A stretch of DNA of 64,000 bases from the NCBI GenBank assembly GCA_903895845.1, contig CAITVK010000048.1, positions 42,604-106,603 on the forward strand, written 5' to 3'. The position numbers and the translations under genes were made by a program. The stretch is from an uncultured Chitinophagaceae bacterium (lineage in GTDB: Bacteria; Bacteroidota; Bacteroidia; Chitinophagales; Chitinophagaceae). Under the pieces are notes generated by a model, which searched no databases, was not told the DNA's origin, and saw only the letters and a list, made by a program, of their open reading frames with translations. Of this stretch, positions 7,681 through 17,113 are shown piece by piece (position 1 is the first letter of the stretch; every line of letters begins with the position of its first letter).

Positions 7681-10600
7681 CTACAAACCCACTTCCTCAC
7701 CAAATTGTAACCTGATTGGGCCTGCCAATCCTGCGGGTTGCAATGGACTATCCTTTTTGTGATAATAAAAGGTAGTAAACGTCTTTCTTCCTTGCGAAGG
7801 ACGTGGTTGGTTCTTGATAAACCAATCTGGGTATGCTTTTAAAGGAATACCGAAAGTATCCCCCATCATAGAACGTTCCTTAGTAGTAACAAAATCTTTT
7901 GGCTCTTGCTCGTCGCCTATCAATCTATTTGCCCAATTATTCGTAACGGCGATATCCAATTTGTTTTCACCAACTTTGAGAGCCGTTGTAATGTCTGTTT
8001 TATAAGGGGGATACCAAAGCACGCCAAGGTCTTTTTGATTTACAGTCAATTGTACAATATCATTCACTGTACCCAAATCAAGCATTACCCTTTTGCCTTT
8101 AGACAATTCATCGGCAGTAATAGTTATTGTTTTAGAATAATGGGCGGTACCCGAAAAGTATTTTACATCTCGATTGTCACTCTTGTTAAAATCCAGTAAC
8201 TCTGGAAAATCCAATTCAAATTGCTTGCTCAACTTGGGATTGAATATCACATGCCAACTGCCCGTTACATCCTCTGTAGGCGCAGGCTTAATGTCTATTT
8301 TATGCTCTTTCCCATTTGAAAGAGCGACAGTCACCTTTACATCTTTGTATGCAATAAACGAAGGAATATGATCACTAAAGGCGAGTTTGCAATCGGCAGT
8401 AGTAGCATTACATACCACAGAAGTAGCGTGAATCGTTTGGATAACAGGTTTCCTAAACACGACAAATGCTGTTTGAATTCCTTTTAAGAATAATTGTACG
8501 TGCGTTCTACCACCTTCTTCTTTCCAAACGGGGGCAAGTGTAATACTCCCATCTTCTGCCTGCCAAATCTCTGGTTGCAAACCTGTTACCCTAAATGATA
8601 ACGTTACATTTTCGGGTTTGGTATCTGTGTTGGCAATATAAAAAATATGCGTATTGTCTTTTTGACGATGCGCATATTTGATGTGTTTTACAGCCTCTGC
8701 CTTCTCAATAATACAATCAGCGGTTAAGTGACATTTTTCTATCGCATTTGCAACACTGTTTGTTACCCAACCTTTACCATAATTGTGGTCTGTGCCGTTG
8801 CCCCAAACTTCTGCTGCAATAGCTTTTATTTTATTATCTGCATTGGGATAATCTTGCAAACTTGGTGAAGCTTTGGGCTTAGGTGATACCAAAAAAGCGC
8901 CTTCATCTACCAGCTTTTTTATTTTTTCAACCACTGCTGGAAGAAGGGTATCTCCCTTTGGGATATCAATAAAGGCATACTTTCTACCAGAAGGCAATAT
9001 TATTTGATGGTTTTCTACTTTAATATTCTCCAACAAAAAATCATGGGTGGCAATTACATCACTAAAACCATCCTGTTTATCGATGCAGATATAATCGGCA
9101 ATCTGTTCACCAAATTGCAACATCGTTTGAGCGCGGGCTAAGTAACTGAAATAGGCTTTTCCCGGTTCAAACCAAGTTTGGTGTCTTCCAAAATGCGTAC
9201 CCCAGAAAAACATCTCCATCCCAGGTTGATATTTATCATCAAATGGCTGATGCACCCAATGATGTAGCATCAATCTATTTACGCCTGATGCAAAAGCACC
9301 ATCGGAAATTGGTTTCAAAAAGGCAGGATCTTCAGTGTACTTACTATCAGTTGGCCAACCCGTAAAAGATTCTGCGGCAACCAACGTTTTACCCGCAGCC
9401 CTTGCCGCAGCAGGCACGAGACTGTTGACATTACCCTTATACACTTTACTTGAAAATGGACCGCTCGCCCAGAAAGTAGCTACGGGTATATCTGCCAATG
9501 CATCACCCTCTACAATATCGAATGGCCCTGCATAAGGTTCCCAATGCAACATCAGGTTGTTTTCATGACAAATCTTTTTCCCAATTGTCCATCCATTATC
9601 AAAATACAAACGATTGATGACATCAGCATAATCCCATTCAAAGCGCTTCGTTTCTTCTTCCGAATTAATGACTTTTCTTAAGGACTTTTCTTTTGAATTT
9701 GTTATGGGCTTTCCAAAGCAAACCAACCAAGGTATTGGGTCATATCCTTTCAACTTAATAAATTCTTCCCTAAAATTAGCTGTCCAGTTTTGATAACCTG
9801 CTTCATAACTATCAATAAATAAATGGGTGAAACTCTTACCTACATATTCACCAAGGTATTTTTTGATGGAATCTATCACAACGTGCCAGTGGTATTCATT
9901 CAATTCCTTGCTCATTTTATCTACCTCAAAGGCTTTTCCTATCAGTTCATCAGGAATAGGATGGGGTGAAGTCATTGTTGGGCTATTGCCAAACCGATAA
10001 ACCTTCCAGTTGCCTTTGGGTGCATCCCATTTTACGCTACCATCATTCTCGGTCATTTCAGTCAGATTTATCACGTCTTTCAAACCAAAGCTGTCTGCCT
10101 CTGGTACTGCCAGTATTGCAAAGTCTTTATAATAAGTGGCTTTTCTAAAAGTGCCTCCATATCCTTCTTCAGTGGGCAGTTGTGGCCTCGGCATGTTCAA
10201 AGAAACAGTTTGCCCTCCCTCTACATTCACGCTACTCCATACAATTTTTTGCATTCCTTGTTCCTGCTTTATCCAAGGCCCACCTGTTCCAGAATACCCA
10301 ACTGAATTGTGCAAACCCAATTCTAGCCCTAACCTTTTTGCTTCTGCTGCTGCAAAACGCAACGCCTCCCAATATGCAGGGCTTCGATAAGTTTGTTCTG
10401 GCCAAGGCTGGTTTTCGAGAGTTGGTGATGATGAAGACAGGTTGTAGATGGTTGCCCCACCGATACCTTCTTCTTTCATTGCTTCCAAGTCTTTGGTGAT
10501 GCCACTCTTAGAAAAATTGCTCCCCATCCAATGCCAATACACATAAGGCTTTGCAGAAGCAGGGGGATTGAGGAAGTTTTTCTCCAACTCATCTTTTAGT

Positions 10601-10683
10601 AATAATGTTTTAGTTTGTGAGAATACCAATAATGGCAATATTGCCAATAGTAAGCAGCATATAAACAGCTTGTTTTTCATCAT
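7681..10683 (-). CDS. GH106-family alpha-L-rhamnosidase
   Basis: This 1000-aa exported enzyme has a signal peptide at 1-23 (..LLVFSQ). The N-terminal catalytic TIM-barrel begins YVYWHWMGSNFSKSGITKDL (47-66), a strong GH106 signature. Acidic motifs at the expected places are DSYEAG (Glu294), HWEPYAG (Glu382) and AAESFTG (Glu438). The C-terminal part (about 830-1000) is a galactose-binding-like beta-sandwich (VMLDLGTVND..., then LGVLWYPPY). Characterised members remove terminal alpha-L-rhamnose from pectic chains such as RG-II and RG-I. The family also holds uncharacterised branches, so the exact linkage is uncertain. It has the usual family length. The isomerase gene follows after 43 bp. The gap upstream contains a tandem array with a long inverted repeat ending 84 bp before its start codon. 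Confidence 0.88.
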   Translation of the reverse strand: MMKNKLFICCLLLAILPLLVFSQTKTLLLKDELEKNFLNPPASAKPYVYWHWMGSNFSKSGITKDLEAMKEEGIGGATIYNLSSSSPTLENQPWPEQTYRSPAYWEALRFAAAEAKRLGLELGLHNSVGYSGTGGPWIKQEQGMQKIVWSSVNVEGGQTVSLNMPRPQLPTEEGYGGTFRKATYYKDFAILAVPEADSFGLKDVINLTEMTENDGSVKWDAPKGNWKVYRFGNSPTMTSPHPIPDELIGKAFEVDKMSKELNEYHWHVVIDSIKKYLGEYVGKSFTHLFIDSYEAGYQNWTANFREEFIKLKGYDPIPWLVCFGKPITNSKEKSLRKVINSEEETKRFEWDYADVINRLYFDNGWTIGKKICHENNLMLHWEPYAGPFDIVEGDALADIPVATFWASGPFSSKVYKGNVNSLVPAAARAAGKTLVAAESFTGWPTDSKYTEDPAFLKPISDGAFASGVNRLMLHHWVHQPFDDKYQPGMEMFFWGTHFGRHQTWFEPGKAYFSYLARAQTMLQFGEQIADYICIDKQDGFSDVIATHDFLLENIKVENHQIILPSGRKYAFIDIPKGDTLLPAVVEKIKKLVDEGAFLVSPKPKASPSLQDYPNADNKIKAIAAEVWGNGTDHNYGKGWVTNSVANAIEKCHLTADCIIEKAEAVKHIKYAHRQKDNTHIFYIANTDTKPENVTLSFRVTGLQPEIWQAEDGSITLAPVWKEEGGRTHVQLFLKGIQTAFVVFRKPVIQTIHATSVVCNATTADCKLAFSDHIPSFIAYKDVKVTVALSNGKEHKIDIKPAPTEDVTGSWHVIFNPKLSKQFELDFPELLDFNKSDNRDVKYFSGTAHYSKTITITADELSKGKRVMLDLGTVNDIVQLTVNQKDLGVLWYPPYKTDITTALKVGENKLDIAVTNNWANRLIGDEQEPKDFVTTKERSMMGDTFGIPLKAYPDWFIKNQPRPSQGRKTFTTFYYHKKDSPLQPAGLAGPIRLQFGEEVGL

Positions 10684-10766
10684 ATTTAATGTTTAAGTGA
10701 CTCCTTTTTTACCCGATTTTTTGGGGGCAACACCAAGGGAACAGGAAAAACCGTTGGCTTTTTAGG

Positions 10767-10897
10767 CATTCCCTCACTTGATTCTGTCATTTCCTCAAGC
10801 AAGGAAATGACAGAACCAAGCAAGGGAATGACAAAACCAAGTGAGGGAATGGCAGAACCAAGCAAGGGAACGACAGAACCAAGCAAGGAAATGACAC
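10767..10897. repeat. 21-bp tandem array plus a 29-bp inverted arm (long hairpin)
   Basis: Five direct units start at 10797, 10818, 10839, 10860 and 10881 (the last is partial), each a variant of AAGCAAGGAAATGACAGAAC. Immediately to the left, 10767-10795 is the reverse complement of 10802-10830 with three mismatches, leaving a 6-nt loop at 10796-10801. The transcript can therefore fold into a stem of about 29 bp, and one inverted copy sits against several direct ones. The rest of the 378-bp gap (10684-11061) between the second GH39 gene and GH106 shows nothing else I can name. A short open frame across the array uses a TTG start and is rejected as a gene. Confidence 0.92.
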
Positions 10898-11061
10898 TTT
10901 TGGAGTGATTTCAAGGATACTCCGCCTAATTTACTATGTAATATTCATTTCAACTTGCCTTGTAATCGTATGAATGAGACTCTGAACAACACAAGGTTGT
11001 AATGATTGATTCTTTTCAATCTAAAGATTACCAGCCCCAATTTTAACAGGTTATTATTCAC

Positions 11062-12642
11062 TTACTCTTTCTCCAATTCCACCAAATAAACATCATTCTC
11101 CCTCATTGGCAATGTATAGTTGAATAACTTATCACCCTTTACCTCCACTTGTTTCGCAATTTCTGGATTACCTGCATTTGCCTCTTTTATTGTTTTCACC
11201 TGCGCTCTTGTCAGTTGATTAGGCGAACCTAATTGCAGATAAGTAGCATAGGCATCGTTGCTTTTATAACCTACTTTAGTAACTTTCAAGGTATATTTTC
11301 CTTTTGGAACATTATTCAATTTCAATTGAACAGTTCCTTTATCCTTCGATGGCAAATCCCTTTTGTAATATACTTGGTCAGGCACACTGTCTTCAGGTTG
11401 GGTGATGGTAAAATCCCACAATAATGCTTGGATATTTCCATTGTCGCTTTTGCAAACCCACGAAGCTGAATCGGTATTTTTCACTTCTACATTACCCAAT
11501 TTATTTAGAAACTGATAGGTATAGTAGGCGGGTTTCTTAATAGATTGATAATTCAATAAACCAAATCCCCCATGAAAAGGGGTAGCCCTAATTCCCAACT
11601 CCTCAAAAATATCCGTGAACACCCAATACGACATCGAATTGGCGATATGTTCTGTACCCTTTATTTTATCCAAAATAAAAGCTGCCGAATGGTAAGCATC
11701 ATGAATGCGGTCAGTCGGCGTGTAAGATGCACTCCATTCTGTAAAATGCAATTCGAGATTCGGCTTCGACGAACTATTAATCTGATGACGAACATTTATT
11801 ACCCCGTCTGTAATAGCCTTTCTGTTAGGGCTAAATATTGTACCTGTTTTGCCTGTCTCGTCCAAGAAACCTTTCGTTACTGCATACTGATGGGTGGAGA
11901 TGAAATCGATTGGGCAATTATTCTTGTCACAATAATCAATCAATTCCTTAATCCATCCAGTTCCAGCAGATGCAGGACCACCTACCCGGTAATCTGCAGA
12001 CACACTTTTTACAGCCCGTGCACTTGCATCGTAAAGCTTAAAATACTCTTGCATATCACTCGACCAAAACCCCTTATGATTTGGCTCATTCCATACTTCA
12101 AAGTACCAAGTCTTCACTTCTTCCTGTCCATATCTTTCGGTAAAATGTTCCGTTAATGCCTTTATCAATGCACTCCATTTAGGATAAGATTTAGGTGGTG
12201 TCATATTGGCTTTCCACCAAAAACCTGTTTTTTCACCACTTGCCAATGCACTTGGCATAAATGCGAGTTCCACAAAAGGTTTAATATTGATGCTTAACAA
12301 AAAGTCGTATAGGTGGTCAATATACTGCCAATTATAAATAGGATTCCCCTTTTCGTCCTCAAAATAAACGCCCATATCGTCGTGCAATAATCCATGCATT
12401 CGGATATATTCAAATCCACAATCCTTTTTCACTTGTTTCAATTGTTCTTGCCACTCGGCACGCAACCCCTCATTTGCCCTTCCTGCACCCACACACTTCT
12501 GCCAAACCCTACTTGTTTTCCCCTTTTCTTGGCTCATGTCTACTGAAATAATTCGCTGAACAGGAACTGCTTCTTGAGAAAATACTTGTTTGTATAACCC
12601 CAGATTTGTAACCACTAAAAACGCTAACAATACTTTTTTCAT
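11062..12642 (-). CDS. GH39-family glycosidase, paralog 2 (beta-xylosidase-like)
   Basis: This 526-aa secreted enzyme has a signal peptide at 1-23 (..KQVFSQ), a TIM-barrel and a C-terminal beta-sandwich. The acid/base is Glu186 in YFEVWNEPN and the nucleophile is Glu302 in LELHFTEWS. Other family landmarks are YIRMHGLLHDDMGVY (79-93) and the WKANMTPP loop. GH39 contains beta-D-xylosidases, alpha-L-iduronidases and arabinosidases acting on L-arabinose or rhamnose-rich glycans. The absence of iduronate-related genes favours a xyloside or arabinoside. It is a tandem copy of the gene at 12683, 40 bp upstream. N- and C-terminal thirds are very alike, while residues about 250-295 differ. It ends the tight run GH27-GH95-GH39-GH39. 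Confidence 0.9.
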   Translation of the reverse strand: MKKVLLAFLVVTNLGLYKQVFSQEAVPVQRIISVDMSQEKGKTSRVWQKCVGAGRANEGLRAEWQEQLKQVKKDCGFEYIRMHGLLHDDMGVYFEDEKGNPIYNWQYIDHLYDFLLSINIKPFVELAFMPSALASGEKTGFWWKANMTPPKSYPKWSALIKALTEHFTERYGQEEVKTWYFEVWNEPNHKGFWSSDMQEYFKLYDASARAVKSVSADYRVGGPASAGTGWIKELIDYCDKNNCPIDFISTHQYAVTKGFLDETGKTGTIFSPNRKAITDGVINVRHQINSSSKPNLELHFTEWSASYTPTDRIHDAYHSAAFILDKIKGTEHIANSMSYWVFTDIFEELGIRATPFHGGFGLLNYQSIKKPAYYTYQFLNKLGNVEVKNTDSASWVCKSDNGNIQALLWDFTITQPEDSVPDQVYYKRDLPSKDKGTVQLKLNNVPKGKYTLKVTKVGYKSNDAYATYLQLGSPNQLTRAQVKTIKEANAGNPEIAKQVEVKGDKLFNYTLPMRENDVYLVELEKE

Positions 12643-12682
12643 TCTTCATCTAATTAATCAAGTCCACAAAAAAATCTATTCC

Positions 12683-14269
12683 TTACTCTTTTACCAATTC
12701 CACCAAATACACATCGTTCTCTCTCATTGGCAATGTATAAGTGAAGAGCTTATCTCCTTTTATCTCCACCTGTTTCTCAATCTCTGGATTACCAGCATTT
12801 GCCTCATTAATTGTTTTCACCTGCGCTCTTGTCAATTGATTCGGCGAACCTAATTGCAGATAAGTAGCGTAGGCATCATTGCTTTTATAGCCAACCTTAG
12901 TAACTTTCATTGTATATTTTCCTTTTGGAACATTATTTAATTTCAATTGAACATTTCCGTTATCCTTCGATGGCAAATCACGTCTATAATACACGTCATT
13001 ATTTACAGAGTCCCCTTTATTTAATACCGTAAAATTCCAAAACAACACTTGAATATCCCCTTTATTATCAACAGTAACCCACGAGGCAGAATCCTTGTTG
13101 ATGAGTTCCGTTTCTCCCAATCTATTTAAAAAGTTAAAGGCATAATAGGAAGGTTTCTTGATAGATTGATAATTCAGCAACCCAAAACCACCATGAAATG
13201 GGGTCTTTCGTGGTCCACCTTCCTCGAAAATGTCGGTAAAAGTCCAATAGGACATTGAATTGGCAAATCCTTCCGTACCCTTAATTTTATCCAAAATGAA
13301 TGGGGCAGATTGATAGGAATCATGAACGTTATCAACCCCTGAAGGTGATGTACTCCACTCGGTAAAGTGTAGTTCTAAGTTTTTCAAAGGCGAGTTGTCT
13401 ATTTTTTTTCTTAATGAAATAATATCAGAAGTAACTGCCTTTAAATCGCTTGACAATATTTTGCCGGCTTTGCCATTTATATCAATAAACCCTTTTTTTA
13501 CACCATAAGAATGGGCAGATATAAAATCAATTGGTGAATTGTTTTTGTAACAATACTCGATTAATTCTTTTGTCCAACCACTTCCTGCCGATGCAGGACC
13601 GCCAACACGATAATCTGTCGAAACACGCTTCACTGCTTTAGCTGTATAGTCGTACAATTTGAAATATTCCTCCATCGTAGAGGTATAGAAATGGCTCAGG
13701 TTGGGTTCGTTCCATACTTCAAAATACCAGGTCTTCACCTCTTCCTTCCCATACCGTTCCGTAAAATGCTGTGTAAGTGCAGTAATCAAACCTGCCCACT
13801 TATCGTAAGATTTAGGCGGCGTTACATTTCCTTGCCACCAAAAGCAAGTCTTATCGCCACTTGCCAATGCCTTTGGCATGAAAGAAAGTTCAACAAAGGG
13901 TTTTACGTCGATGCTCAACAGAAAATCATATAGTTGGTCAATGTATTGCCAATTATAAATAGGATTACCCTTTTCATCCTCAAAATAAACACCCATATCA
14001 TCGTGCAATAACCCATGCATACGGATGTACTCAAAACCACAATCCTTTTTAACCTCCCTCAATTGTTCCTGCCAATCAGCACGTAGCCCTTCATTTGCCC
14101 TGCCTGCACCCACACATTTGCGCCACATCTTACTTGTTATTCCCTTTTCTTTCGATAAATCCACTGAAATAACACGTTGAATAGGTTGAATCTCTTGGGA
14201 ATAAACCTGCTTGAAAAATCCAAAGCTTGTAATGCTTAGGATTGTAATTACGGACAGTACTTTTTTCAT
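12683..14269 (-). CDS. GH39-family glycosidase, paralog 1 (beta-xylosidase-like)
   Basis: This 528-aa secreted GH39 enzyme has a signal peptide at 1-25 (..KQVYSQ). The acid/base is Glu188 in YFEVWNEPN and the nucleophile is Glu304 in LELHFTEWS. It is the upstream member of a tandem pair with the gene at 11062. Blocks such as KKDCGFEYIRMHGLLHDD and the C-terminal KVTKVGYKSNDAYATYLQLG are identical between the two. The loop at about 250-298 (AHSYGVKKGFIDINGKAGK here, HQYAVTKGFLDETGKTGT there) and residues around 135-150 differ. Those surround the active site, so the copies may act on different linkages or aglycones of the same glycan. The GH95 gene precedes it by 32 bp, which fits one transcript. 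Confidence 0.9.
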   Translation of the reverse strand: MKKVLSVITILSITSFGFFKQVYSQEIQPIQRVISVDLSKEKGITSKMWRKCVGAGRANEGLRADWQEQLREVKKDCGFEYIRMHGLLHDDMGVYFEDEKGNPIYNWQYIDQLYDFLLSIDVKPFVELSFMPKALASGDKTCFWWQGNVTPPKSYDKWAGLITALTQHFTERYGKEEVKTWYFEVWNEPNLSHFYTSTMEEYFKLYDYTAKAVKRVSTDYRVGGPASAGSGWTKELIEYCYKNNSPIDFISAHSYGVKKGFIDINGKAGKILSSDLKAVTSDIISLRKKIDNSPLKNLELHFTEWSTSPSGVDNVHDSYQSAPFILDKIKGTEGFANSMSYWTFTDIFEEGGPRKTPFHGGFGLLNYQSIKKPSYYAFNFLNRLGETELINKDSASWVTVDNKGDIQVLFWNFTVLNKGDSVNNDVYYRRDLPSKDNGNVQLKLNNVPKGKYTMKVTKVGYKSNDAYATYLQLGSPNQLTRAQVKTINEANAGNPEIEKQVEIKGDKLFTYTLPMRENDVYLVELVKE

Positions 14270-14301
14270 TTATTTTGATTTAATTGTTGCTAAGAGCCTT
14301 A

Positions 14302-17028
14302 TTATTTGTTATTGATATAAACGAGCCTTCCATTGCTCTCCCGTCCATTCTTTCCTACAACTGTTACCCTGAAAGTCGTTCGCCCCATTCCTGAAATACT
14401 TTCTGATTGAAACTCATAATTGGTTTTTGTTACTTTATCTGCAACTAAATCATAAGTAGGGGAATTACCTACCGCTTTATATAATTTGTAATAAGCTGCA
14501 CCCTCTACTTCTTTCCATACCAAATCAACACTTTTCTCATCTATGGTAGTAATCATCAGTGTATCCGTTGCCTTTATTTTACTATTTTCAGGGATAGATT
14601 TAATTTTAAGTATATCCCCTTTATTTGTTTGCAAACTAATTAAGTCGGTATTTTCTTTCTTAAAAGACAGCTTATTTCCATGAGAATCAGTTACAGTTGC
14701 CATACTGATATTTGGATAATAAACCTTGCATATTCCTCCCACTCGCGAATTGATCTCAAAAAAGGTTGCTTGTCCATCCTTCCAAGCGGCGGATACTTCA
14801 AAATTTCCCCTTGCAACCAACCCCTTATAACTTCCACTTGCCCATTTGGACGGCAATGCAGGTAATGGGGCAATATATCCTTCATGACTTTGCAATAACA
14901 TTTCTGCCACTCCAGCCGTTCCCCCAAAGTTGCCATCAATCTGAAACGGTGGATGCGTATCCCAAAGATTCGGTTTGGTACAAGTGGAAAGTAAATTTGA
15001 AAATAAAATGTAAGCTCTATCGCCATCTTTTACCCTTGCCCACAAATTCAGGCGGTGTGCAATTGCCCAACCCCTTGATAAGTCGCCCCTTGCATTTAGA
15101 GTCACTTTGGCTGCATCTACCCACGCAGGGGTGTTAGAATTAATAATTGTTCCAGGATAAAGTCCTACCAAATGCGAAATGTGCCTATGCTTGTATTCCC
15201 CAATGTCCCCGTAATTTTTCTCTTCCCTATATTCTTTTATTTGACCAGAAAAGCCTACTTGTATAGGGTCTAGCTTACCTATCTGGTATTTAACCGTGCT
15301 AATGAAGGGGGCTTTATCATCCAATATCTTTGCCATTTCCAATAGGTCATGGTGATTTTCATAAATCATCTGTTGGTCAAAGCCACATCCAATTGTTTTG
15401 TAAGCAGTTCCTTTTTGCATCTGTTCAGGCGATTCAGACGGGTTTGCCAATAGCAACCCGTCTCTAGTAGGCTTGATTACCTTACTCAAAAACTTCCCCA
15501 TTCCCAGTAAAGCCGGATAATCTGTTTGCCTTAATAGTTTTTTATTCCTTGAAAAATCATATTGTTCCCAGAAAAGTTTAGTAGTAAACCCACCTGTTCC
15601 TGGGCCTGAATGACCGCCTGGTCCCATGATGGTATAAGCACTTGCACCCGTTCCGATAGCCCATCCATTACCATTGGTAGAGAAGGATAAAGAGTCTGGA
15701 TTATTGATTCTAATATATTCAGTTGCCATTTGACAAGCCTCCTCCATATAGGCATTGTGGTAATCCACATATGCAGTAAACATCTCTGCCAGATTGGTAT
15801 TGAAGACAGGCCAATAGTTCATTTGCACATTTATATTGTGCCAATAACCTGCACCCCAAGGAGAAATATCATATTGTGTCCAGATACCTTGCAAGTTGGG
15901 AGGCATCGTTCCAGGACGGGAAGAAGAAATCAAAAGGTATCTCCCAAACTGAAAATAAAGTTCTTCAAAATAACTATCATGAATACCCGTTCTGTAGTTT
16001 GTTAAAAGTTTATCTGTAGGAATAGTTGGTTCAGTACCACCAAAATCCAATTTTACCCGATTGAAATAATTGTGATAATCTGAAAGGTGAGTTTGCAACA
16101 ATTCGGCATAACTTTTTTTGCTTGCAGCAGCTATGATGTTTGAAATCCTTTCGTGGGGTGATGGATTGCCATAAAGTTTTTTAGCAGGATTTAATTCTGT
16201 AAACACTTTGCTTTCTAATTTATAATTTGTTCCTACCGCTACCAATAGTATCGCACTATCTGCATCTGCAACTACAATCTTCCCATTACCGCCCTCAACA
16301 TCATTCATAGCCTGTTCAGTCCCTCCAAAATTGGTCACCTTCAATTGTCCTTCATAGAGGACATTGTAGAAACCCATCTTTCCAGACAGGGTAATCAAAT
16401 CACCATTTGCCGAAACAATCCCTGTCCTATAATCTCCATCCTTAGTGGTATCTGGGTTTTTTAGATAAGGAATCACTGGGCGGACAGAAAAGGAAAGCTT
16501 TCCTTTTGCACTTGCCTTTAGCTTTATCACCAACACCTTATCAGGATAACTTGCAAAGTATTCACGGGTATATTCCACACCACCCTCCTGATATTTAGTG
16601 TAGGATACTGCATCACTGATTGAAAGCCCCCTTTGATAGTTAGTAGGTTTTCTATGATTGATGTCAAGATAAATCTCTGCGAAATTGGTTAACCCGCCCA
16701 ATTTATGAAGGCTTTTATTTACCAAGGTATTTTCCGTAATCTGAATCCTTTCTGTATCTGTTCTCCCAAAAACACAAGCCCCAAGCCAACCGTTCCCTAA
16801 AGGTAAAGACAAACTTTCCCAATCTGCATCATAAGGTTTACTCGTAACACCGAGAGCCTTATAATTCCCTCCCCTATTTGGTGCAGGTGCATCATACCAA
16901 AGTTGATAGGTTTTCTTTTTTTGAACCCTTGCACTTTCCAATTCGGCTTTAACCTGTCCTGAAGAGTTTTTCATAAAGCCGACCAATGCACACAAAAACA
17001 GGGTTGTAACTAATCTACTTTTTCTCAT
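14302..17028 (-). CDS. GH95-family alpha-L-fucosidase-like enzyme with C-terminal FnIII-like domain
   Basis: This 908-aa exported enzyme has a signal peptide at 1-25 (..NSSGQ). The GH95 N-domain starts at YQLWYDAPAPNRGGNYKALG (41-60). It has the catalytic Asn pair intact as HNINVQMNYW (Asn398, Asn400), the SPEQ general acid Glu535, and Asp698 in FQIDGNFGG. After the usual C-terminal beta-domain there is an extra ~95 residues (about 815-908) with FnIII-like spacing (SVDLVWKEVEGAAYYKLYKAVG). It keeps the residues of known 1,2-alpha-L-fucosidases better than the paralog at 1836 and is the more likely true fucosidase. Its N-domain is also larger. It lies 85 bp after GH27 and 32 bp before GH39. 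Confidence 0.92.
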   Translation of the reverse strand: MRKSRLVTTLFLCALVGFMKNSSGQVKAELESARVQKKKTYQLWYDAPAPNRGGNYKALGVTSKPYDADWESLSLPLGNGWLGACVFGRTDTERIQITENTLVNKSLHKLGGLTNFAEIYLDINHRKPTNYQRGLSISDAVSYTKYQEGGVEYTREYFASYPDKVLVIKLKASAKGKLSFSVRPVIPYLKNPDTTKDGDYRTGIVSANGDLITLSGKMGFYNVLYEGQLKVTNFGGTEQAMNDVEGGNGKIVVADADSAILLVAVGTNYKLESKVFTELNPAKKLYGNPSPHERISNIIAAASKKSYAELLQTHLSDYHNYFNRVKLDFGGTEPTIPTDKLLTNYRTGIHDSYFEELYFQFGRYLLISSSRPGTMPPNLQGIWTQYDISPWGAGYWHNINVQMNYWPVFNTNLAEMFTAYVDYHNAYMEEACQMATEYIRINNPDSLSFSTNGNGWAIGTGASAYTIMGPGGHSGPGTGGFTTKLFWEQYDFSRNKKLLRQTDYPALLGMGKFLSKVIKPTRDGLLLANPSESPEQMQKGTAYKTIGCGFDQQMIYENHHDLLEMAKILDDKAPFISTVKYQIGKLDPIQVGFSGQIKEYREEKNYGDIGEYKHRHISHLVGLYPGTIINSNTPAWVDAAKVTLNARGDLSRGWAIAHRLNLWARVKDGDRAYILFSNLLSTCTKPNLWDTHPPFQIDGNFGGTAGVAEMLLQSHEGYIAPLPALPSKWASGSYKGLVARGNFEVSAAWKDGQATFFEINSRVGGICKVYYPNISMATVTDSHGNKLSFKKENTDLISLQTNKGDILKIKSIPENSKIKATDTLMITTIDEKSVDLVWKEVEGAAYYKLYKAVGNSPTYDLVADKVTKTNYEFQSESISGMGRTTFRVTVVGKNGRESNGRLVYINNK

Positions 17029-17113
17029 TTGCTATATTTTATTTTTTGGTGGATTCAAGCACTAAATGTTGTGCTTTTAAAGAGATTTTAGTGTAGTACT
17101 TGGCATTCTACAC

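Noticed and set aside
10686..10886. 66-aa minus-strand open frame over the 10.8-kb array, ending just before GH106
   Set aside because: It needs a TTG start within the repeat, and its sequence (LLGSVVP-type heptads) is imposed by the array.
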